A DNA stretch of 64,000 nucleotides, from contig NC_045146.1 in NCBI RefSeq assembly GCF_008831285.2, positions 4,056,001-4,120,000 of the forward strand. The letters run 5' to 3'. Each line of letters begins with the position of its first letter. Within the stretch, counting starts at the first letter, position 1. A program made the position numbers and the translations under genes. The notes beneath the pieces are model-generated. The model did no database searches and had not been told where the DNA came from. It was given only the letters and a program-made list of their open reading frames with translations. Of the stretch, positions 36,701 to 45,700 are shown in pieces. The DNA comes from Nymphaea colorata (Eukaryota > Streptophyta > Magnoliopsida > Nymphaeales > Nymphaeaceae).

Positions 36701-39700
36701 CATTTGAGAGAAATGTATCCAAGTTGGGCATGTTTGATATGTATGCCCAACTTGAGGGGAAGTGTTGACGTGTTTTAATGTACGGGTCTGGGTCTGGACC
36801 CGGTCCAGTGTGTGCTCCTGTTTAAGCCTGTTGAGACTCTACTTGTATCTTGGTAACCCTAATTTTTGGGAGTGAATGAAATCTTAAGAGAGAGAGTCTT
36901 GTTGCTAGTGTGCATCAGTTCCTCCTCATCTGTGGTTTTTTCCCTCTTGTTGAGGGTTTTTCCACGTTACATCGTGTTCATCGTATTGATTTTCCTATTT
37001 TTCGTGTTTCTACAAAAACATAACGCAATCATACGATACGGGATACGCTTACAATACACGAACATATCGTGTATCGTAAGCGTACCATATAGGTTTTCTA
37101 AACCTATACGATACGTATCATACGATATGCATACATATCGTATGATACGTGTGCGTATCATACGATATGCATTACATTACACAGGAGTCATCAATTCACT
37201 GAATCGAATGTAAATAAAATGAATGTAAATGAAGTGAATGTGACCATTAAGTGTATTAATTGTGGTCACTGAGTGGTCCTTGCATGTTGTGGAATATGTG
37301 AGGGACTACCATGACAAGTTATGTGACTGCATGTGCTTATCATGTTATCATAGTAATATGTTGTTATATATTAGACTCTAGATTTGAGTCTTTACCTTAG
37401 AGGGTTAGGGATCTGTCTGGTTTGTCGTCATACTGCAAAAGCTAAGCCTTCTATTATTAATCTTTTTTAGGTTTTGGCGAACTCATGACAGCAGATTGAT
37501 CAGATGGCTCCGCTCACATACTATTGGGAAGATTTTGGGTTTATAGTCATGTCAGCGCTTTACGTTTTGGCTTCATTGATGTCTTGTTTTTGTTAGACAT
37601 CGATGTTTTGGTTCTGGGGCATTTTTGTCGTGTGTTATTGATAAATGTAAAATCATCTTGTATGAACTGATTTTGTTACATAATGGAATGTTTGTCTCAT
37701 TGTCATTTTGATTTGCATAGCTCCTTTCTAATTGTTGTGTCATCGCACCTCGACGTGTTATATTAAAAAAAAAAATTGGGGGTAAAAAGCTATGTCACAT
37801 GGGTGCAGGGTGAGGGTGCTGGTGCAGGTGCCGGTGCAGGATGCGGCAAGTTTCAAAAATAATTGGGTGCAGGTGTGACGAGAGCATATAAATATATATA
37901 TGTATACATATATTATATACATATATATGTTATTTTATTTGTTATATAAATAATTTTATTTGTCTATTTTTTTAAACTTTTTTTATCAAGGTTACCTTGA
38001 ATCAATATATCAATGAAAACAAAACTTGGCCAAAACATTTTCAGGAACAGCCAAAACTCATTTGACACCGTGTCGGGCTGCACCCGCACCAATGCGGGTG
38101 TGGGTGCGCCAACTATTTGGTGCACCCATGCAACTTAGGTAAAAAGGTCAAGGTGTGAATGTCGTGAATGTCTGTATGCAACTATGCATTACATACAGTC
38201 AATATTATATAATTTATATTATATAATATATCAAATTGTCATATATAAGTCAATATATATGTTAAAAAGTGTGGAAAACAACTAACTATATATTTAAGTT
38301 ATTAATTAAGTATTAAGTTATATAATAACTAATAGTGATATAATAACAACAATCCATAACAATCAATACTATATGATTTCTACTATACTTGTATGCTGAA
38401 GACAATATGTAATATATCATTTAAAATTTTAAAAACTGAAGATTGCAATAAGTTTCTAGACTCAAATGTTCACTTCAGTTCATAGATCATAACAAAAGGG
38501 GCCTAGTGATTAGTGATATGAAGAAGATGCAAGTCCATTGTCATTTGAAGCATCATCTAAATGAAGTTGACGCGAATGAAATATGGACTTTCTATTTGCT
38601 TAAACAACCATTTTCACTTTGAAGGAAGAGTGGAGGACAATCTCTTTGGCTTCCACAACTTATACATTAACAGCACACCAGCCAATAAGGCAAGATGGCA
38701 ATGGCTATAATGGGACTCCCCTAGTGTCTACAATGGGAAGGACGAGGAGAAGGAAAATGGAGGGGATGCGGAAAAAAAACAAAAAAGACGAGGAAGAAGA
38801 AGAAAATAGAAAAAGGAGGAGGGATACTAATCTAACTGAAGAGAGCCAGTGGCTGCATGGTGGGAGGAAAAAAGGAACTCATGAAGGCAGCGATAAGGTT
38901 TTCTATTTTTCTTTTATCCACATCCATGCATCCATGCCCAACACATAAAACTCCATATGAAGCTTTTGCTTGTTACATGCAGCACCAATAGAAAGTTAAA
39001 ATAATCCCCATTATTAGTATAAAAGATTTGCGTGCAATACTAAACTAAGTAAAAAGTTACAAACTCCTTTAACCAACAATATTATATGATTTATATTATA
39101 CTTGTCTGTTGAAGACAAAATGTAAAGTTTATATCATTTAAAATTCAATAAATTGAAAATGAATACGATAAGTTCCTAGACTCAAATGTTCATTTCAATT
39201 CATAAATCATAACAAAAGGGGCCTAGTCATCAGTCATATGAAGAAGAAGATGCAAGTTCATCATCATCTGAATCATTGTTTAAATGAAGTTGACGTGAAT
39301 GAATATGGGTCCTCTACTTGTTTAAATAACCATTTTCATGTTGAAGGAAGAATAGAAGATATCTCTTTGGCTTCCATAACTTAAAACATTAACATCACAC
39401 CAGTCTCCAACACTATTTAGCCCTTATTAAAGACTCTTCAAGAACCCCACTGAGATAGATGAGTATCTCTTCAACTTCCATGGACTAGCCGCAGACACAC
39501 CTAGTCCCATATAGGCGCAACTAGGTGTGAGCCAAGGCGCATGCCACTTTACAATAAAGAGTGCTGGACATATGCAATGAGTTGCACATAGGTGTTGCCT
39601 AACTGTGTGCCTATGCGGCACCTTAACAACATAGACCAACAGGTTGATCAAAAAATAGAAATGCAGTTGTCCTCACAAGCATCTTTACAACATGCAAAAA

Positions 39701-42700
39701 AAATCCAAAAGATTTGCAGAAGTTCCTCATAGGAGGGTCAGCTAAGCAAAGTGACATGACATCTACCCATGTACACAGAATGTTTCAAAAAATATGCAGG
39801 TTGAATTGCAAATTTCTAATAACTAAAACTTGGTCCAATATAAGCAAACAGAAGTCCCCAATCATTTAAATGAGAGTAACATACCAGAAATATCGACGTG
39901 ATTGATCAAACTTCTTGATACAGTAGTAGTAGCAACCAACTGCAAACCATGATAGTGCCCTAAAAGAGAAAAGGAAGAAAACCAAAAAGAAAAAAAACAC
40001 AAGATTTCAATTTCTGGAAAAACAAGTTTATTATTACCATTGTTCTCTAGTACAATAAAAGAGAACAGAAAGTCGAGCAAAGCCTTGTAAAAAATTCTCA
40101 CATATAAATTGGATAAAAATTACAGCGCACAGCACAAAACCCTACAACTTACATGATGTCACAACACACCAGAGGTAGAAAAGTTTACACATGAATGTGT
40201 GCTGGTAGCCTCGTATGCATCACACATGCATGCATGCTGGTATGCTTGCAACAAACTAGAGGTAAGAGTAGAAAAAACAAATATGTATAAGTTTGGCCAA
40301 TTTATAGTCCCAATCTCTACATGCCTGACACCTAAAAGAAAAAAGTCAATTCTGTAATACATATATATATATATACATATATATATATAAGTGAGTGAAT
40401 GGTGACTCTGGCTATCCAAAGTGACCCAGCTCACTCATGAGGGCTGTCGGATCCATCATGATGGATGCTTGGGAGAAACAAGGAGAAAAAAGTGTGAATT
40501 AGTTCTAGATGACGAAAATGTCTCACATTTTCTCCTTATTTCCTCTCAACTGTCTATGTAATGGACTGGACGTCCCTCAGGGCTGGACTCCTCCAACTGA
40601 AATGAGGAATTCAGCCCTTCACACACACGTCCCAATGTAGTGTATTAGGCCGCACATCTGATAACAGCTGCCCCATGCATATGCACACACAGAGGATCAG
40701 TATATATTTGTTGCACATGATACATTTATCAAATATTTTAATGGGATAAAAGAGAAGGCGCAGTGAAAAACAAAACTAAAGATAGGGATGCTGCCATAAC
40801 AAACGAAAAACTAGCTATGTAATAAAATTAAGGATGACATCAATCAAATAAGAGTTGTGTGTGTGTGTGTAACGCGCACAAACACACTTATTGATGCCAT
40901 GCATATATATAGGCCTGGAATACTCATATTGTGCAAAGTTACATACTTTCACAAGGTTAAAAAGTAATCCTTTCTGTAAGCCAAGCTACAGAAATTTTAA
41001 AATTCATGTACAAACTCGAGACATGAGCGGTGGATTCACAGCAAATGTAAACAGCCGCAGAATAATGTAAACAAACAAATGGAATAGTTCTCCAAATATA
41101 GGAGAAATACAAATGATAAAGACACTTAAACATGCATGCACATATATACATAAATACATACATGAACATATTCACTCTCCCTCTCTTTCTCTCTCACAAA
41201 TACACACGTGTATTTTGTGCATGCATGTATGCATAATGTTTCTTGGGATAATGTTGCAATATTTTTCATCCTACAACATTTTACAAATATTGAAGTATCT
41301 TGTTAATATATGGTCCAAAAGGCAAAAAAAGTAAAGGATATTTTCAAAAATACTAGAGATATGGGCAATCTGTGAGGAAGCTAGAGTTTCTTTTCTGCAC
41401 TGAAACTGCGAGGTGAGCTGAAGAATGAAAGGCTCAATATAATGACCACAATACCTTAACCAAGAAGTTATGCACAACATTTCCTAGAAGTCTGTTTCTC
41501 TCGATTTCATGAGAGTACATGTCTCCATTTTGTATCCCTTTACATTATGAAGGTACATTCCTTTCCTGCACTCCATGATTCAAATTGAAATTGTAGTAAA
41601 GAGTTGGTTAATTTTGTTCTCATAACAGGTTATATCTTAAAATTTCAGCACCATCAACACAATGCCTGTTTAGAAAATTTAGATAAACCACACAAACATT
41701 CATATTATGCAGAGTTGCAAGTGTGTGTCCATTTTCTTAATATAACTTAAGAATGCAGGTGATGTATAAGGAGCAAGTTTAAAAAGCAATCAAATTACTA
41801 GTTTTGAGTCTTTTGACCCAACATCATTCGCATTGATGATTGAAGAATCAGCAATGATAATGGTCAAACATGCCTGCTTTCTATGAAATATCACACCATG
41901 TACAGACATGATTTCGTACCCGTACTCACTTTTGAGGGTAATCTTTCACCAAATTGCATGCCATAATGTAAAGCTCATTAGACTTGCCAAGTTCCATTGC
42001 TGCTGCTAAATGTACTAAAGTACATTTAATATGAAAAGGATCCCTTTCAAGAAGCCTAAATGAGGACAGAGAGTCAATAGAATTAAAAATATAAAAAAGT
42101 CAACAAATATTCAGTGAAAAAAAAAGATTGAAAAAAATAGTTCTGTCCTGTCTTACATAGTGGTCATATCAAAACATTTCTGGTAGTCTCCACACTGATG
42201 ATAATAGTCAGCTTTGCAAGTTAAAAGGTCTGTATTATCTTTCAGGGTATGAGCAAAGGAGACATCCATGGAGCATGGATCATAGTGCTCTCTTTCAAGC
42301 TCTGCAAACTTCTCCTCAACAACATTTTCTTTCTCATACTACAAATCACAAAATATAACAAATTAAAAAGAGAATCAAGAAACACAGAAAACAAAAACGA
42401 GGCACACCATAAGATGCATCTAATTTTGATTTCCCATAATTTCTAACAATACCTTTTTAATTAAACAGGAATAAAAGGCAGACAACCAACCATCTCCAGG
42501 AGCAAATTGGAGAGTTGAAAGCAGAACTTTCTCTGAACAATGCCCAAAATCAGGTAAGTTATTGAGGCTTATGGTAAATTGAACCTCAAAAGGAACGCAA
42601 ACTATACAGCAAAAAAAGCGAAACTATTCATTCAAGAATGGAATTATGATTTTATGATTTTACCTTCATCACATGTAAGCATATGGTTATCTACCAAACA

Positions 42701-45700
42701 TTCCAGAGCCTGAAATAGGCAATTGAAAAATTTAGATGACTGCGAAAGAAAATGGAAATATAACACTTATAATTTTAGCAGCAGACCATGAATTTAATAG
42801 GCAAACTAGCTTATTGCCATGGCATTGACCAGGTTGACCGGGCACACTTTTATATTATCATATTTTCATTGAATAAATGCCTTGCAATTGAAATGCAAAG
42901 ATGGCACAAGAAATAACAACCTTAAAGACACTTCTCAAACAACATGCTGACTGCTTTTGTATTAACCTCCACACATAAATCACAGCCCAAATAAAAGTGA
43001 GATAAGTATCCTTACCTCATAACAGTAAGGATCTGCCTTGATAGCAGCTTTGTACCTGCACATATTGAAACAAGGAACACACATTAGCTGTATACTTAGT
43101 CATATTCAAACATAATAAGAAATATTGTTCTTGCACTTTCTCAGAGAATTTTGTTTTGGAAGTTTAGAAGCTTGTTTCTCTCAAAGTTAGGAAAATCAAA
43201 ACGAAAAAAGCATGAAGAACAATAAAAAATGTATATTAGAAATCATAAGCTGTGCCTAAGTTTCTCACAAAGTTATTGACAAAACATTCACAAAAGTTCC
43301 TTGAACTTTAAAAAAGGAAAAACAAAACAAAAACTGGAAAATATACACCTAATCTATACAATTAAAAAAAGAATTTTAAGGAGGGAAAACATTGTGACAT
43401 TATAACAACATATCATGAGATCTCTTTTCTGGTGATCATTTACTACCAATAATATTGCTTTCCTCTAATTTCCAGATAATATTTGTATATTTTCAAAATA
43501 TTTTTTATATTTGATGCATTAAAATCATTATGTCTCATCTGCACACAATCAGAAAAGAGAAAACATGGACGAAATTATCATTTTTAGACTTGATAAATAT
43601 GATGATTACAGAAAAACCGGAAATTTACAGGCCAGATGTCAAAACTGTCTTGTGGAAGTACATGAGAAGTGAGAAGTAATGAGGATGAGAGTATAATAGG
43701 AGGGAACTTCGGCCAAACACGGAGGAGAAATATAAGCAGGAAAATATATACAAGAAGGTTCATGAGAATATAAAGGTCTTGGCATTCAAAGTTTCACCCC
43801 TTTTACTTTTTTGACTGTTTTACAACAGGAAGCTAGTCTTCTTTTAGGAAACTATGCAGCAGGCCTTCAGTCCCTAATGAATACTTCAAAAGAACATTTT
43901 TACTGACAAAAAGCCCTCTGTGACTGAGCTCAATGAAATTTTAAAGAGAGGTAGGAGAAATATAGATAGAAATACGAATATGGCTTTTTCTTGAAAATCT
44001 CTTTCAACGGAAATTCATTCATTTACAGAAGAAGTTATATAGATGCTTTTAATAACAGAAACCAGGCCATGCGCAAAGCCTAAAGGAAAGGAATATAGAA
44101 AGATGAGAAGCTGTTGATAGCCAGCTATTATGCAGATGATGTGGACTTTAAATTGTTGACCAATGGTTGTACCCAAATGATGGACATGTGAAAAGAAAAT
44201 TGCAGTCCGCACCAAAGAAGAGCTTGAGCACGGTTCTCTAAAGCTTCATAAGCCTTCCCACGTAAAAAGAACATGGCTGAAGAAATCTGCAGTAGTTGCA
44301 TAAATGTTCAACTTGCATGCACCGGAAAAATTATGAAAAGGAAATGTTAAAACCAAAACAGTGCAAAATTTTCTCAGTACTGGACAATCGAAATGACAAG
44401 AAATACAGCAGCAATAAGCAGAGCAAATAAGTCAACAGACAATTTCAAAAATAGATTTTAGACAACACCAGAGTAATGATACACAGAACCTTATAAAGCA
44501 CCAAGCTACTAGACAATTGATAGAAATGGCCCCAAATATTTTCCTTTCATGAAGATCATTAGCCATGAAACTTGATATGAGATGTGTGGCAGTTGAAAAC
44601 AGAGGAAGTTCATAAGCATATTATTCTACAGGCACACACATATTTTTAGGTTGGAAAGTCCCAACTCCCATCACATGATCATTCATATGTGATGTGCACA
44701 AACTCATGCACAACATCATGATCACTTTCTACATTATCACGAGAGACCAGATACCAGCAAGATAGAGGTAATACATCTCAAAGGACACACCTATGGAAAC
44801 GTTAACACATTAACTAGATAGAATGTGCTACAAAGTACACAACATTCTTCAGATCTTTCCAAGGTCTCACTAAATTTCATCTTAATTTAGTAATCAAGCA
44901 CTTAAAGTATTTAATTTTCTCATTATCTTTATAACGTTTATAGCAGCAATATCTATCTAGCTCGAATCTTGGTGATTTTTTACTACACAGAAAGAATCGT
45001 AGGCCATTCTCGAAGAGGGAGTTAAGGAATTAGAAACCTGGTTTAACAAAGGAACAAGGTGCATGGGCTGCACAATGATCCCACCTTCAATATGGTATCA
45101 TCCGTACCATTGGCAGCTATCTAATGCATAAACTGGTCCTAGTACTATCTAAATGCTCCTTCCTAAATGGCTGAAGAAAACCATCCCCACTATTTTATAA
45201 GCTTAACACATAGTGGTTGTCTACTGGCACTACTCGTTTAATGTCATCGGTAATATACAAAAAGCAGATTGAAATATGAACTGATCATCAAGCTTTGATT
45301 TGTCTTTTCCTAAGAAATGGCTGGTTTCATTCATTGAACAGATATACGACCAGGAATGCATTATGCAATTATCATCGTCAACGAGAAGGGAAAACCAGCA
45401 TAAATCAACCGACGACCACCAATTACACATTCCACTACATAAGACCTGTAACCTACAAAATTATTCTTGACAAAAAGTGAAAAACTAGTGCAGCATTTGA
45501 ATCAGCCTAGAGGATGAAAAAAAAAAGGCAAACAAAGAATTAGACAATGCTTCTTAGAGAACATGTACATTTATCTCACGGTCCTCTCCATCCTTGTCCA
45601 AATATGCTACGTTACAGTCACCGGACGTCTTAACATTCCCATGCTCATCTACTTTAGCATCGCCAAGCATCTCCAGACACTGATGCCACTCTTTCAATTC

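Larger units (their letters stand above)
31276..37014 (+). mobile_element. Older Ty1/copia element with nested insertion (copia 2)
   Basis: 5,739 bp with LTRs of 254 and 252 bp, target duplication AAAAC (31271-31275 and 37015-37019), primer-binding site TGGTATCAGAGCC at 31530, and polypurine tract before 36763. I count 9 substitutions and one 2-bp indel between the LTRs (about 3.6%). It is clearly older than copia 1 but of related family: both LTRs begin TGTTGACG and the pol proteins align throughout. It inserted into DNA upstream of the decayed hAT gene and itself hosts a MITE at 34199-34965. It is antisense to APC6. Confidence 0.95.

Noticed and set aside
45580-45580. Earlier donor GTGAGA for APC6 exon 2
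   Set aside because: A better consensus, but phase would break exon 3; the donor GTACAT after REIN keeps frame and family sequence.
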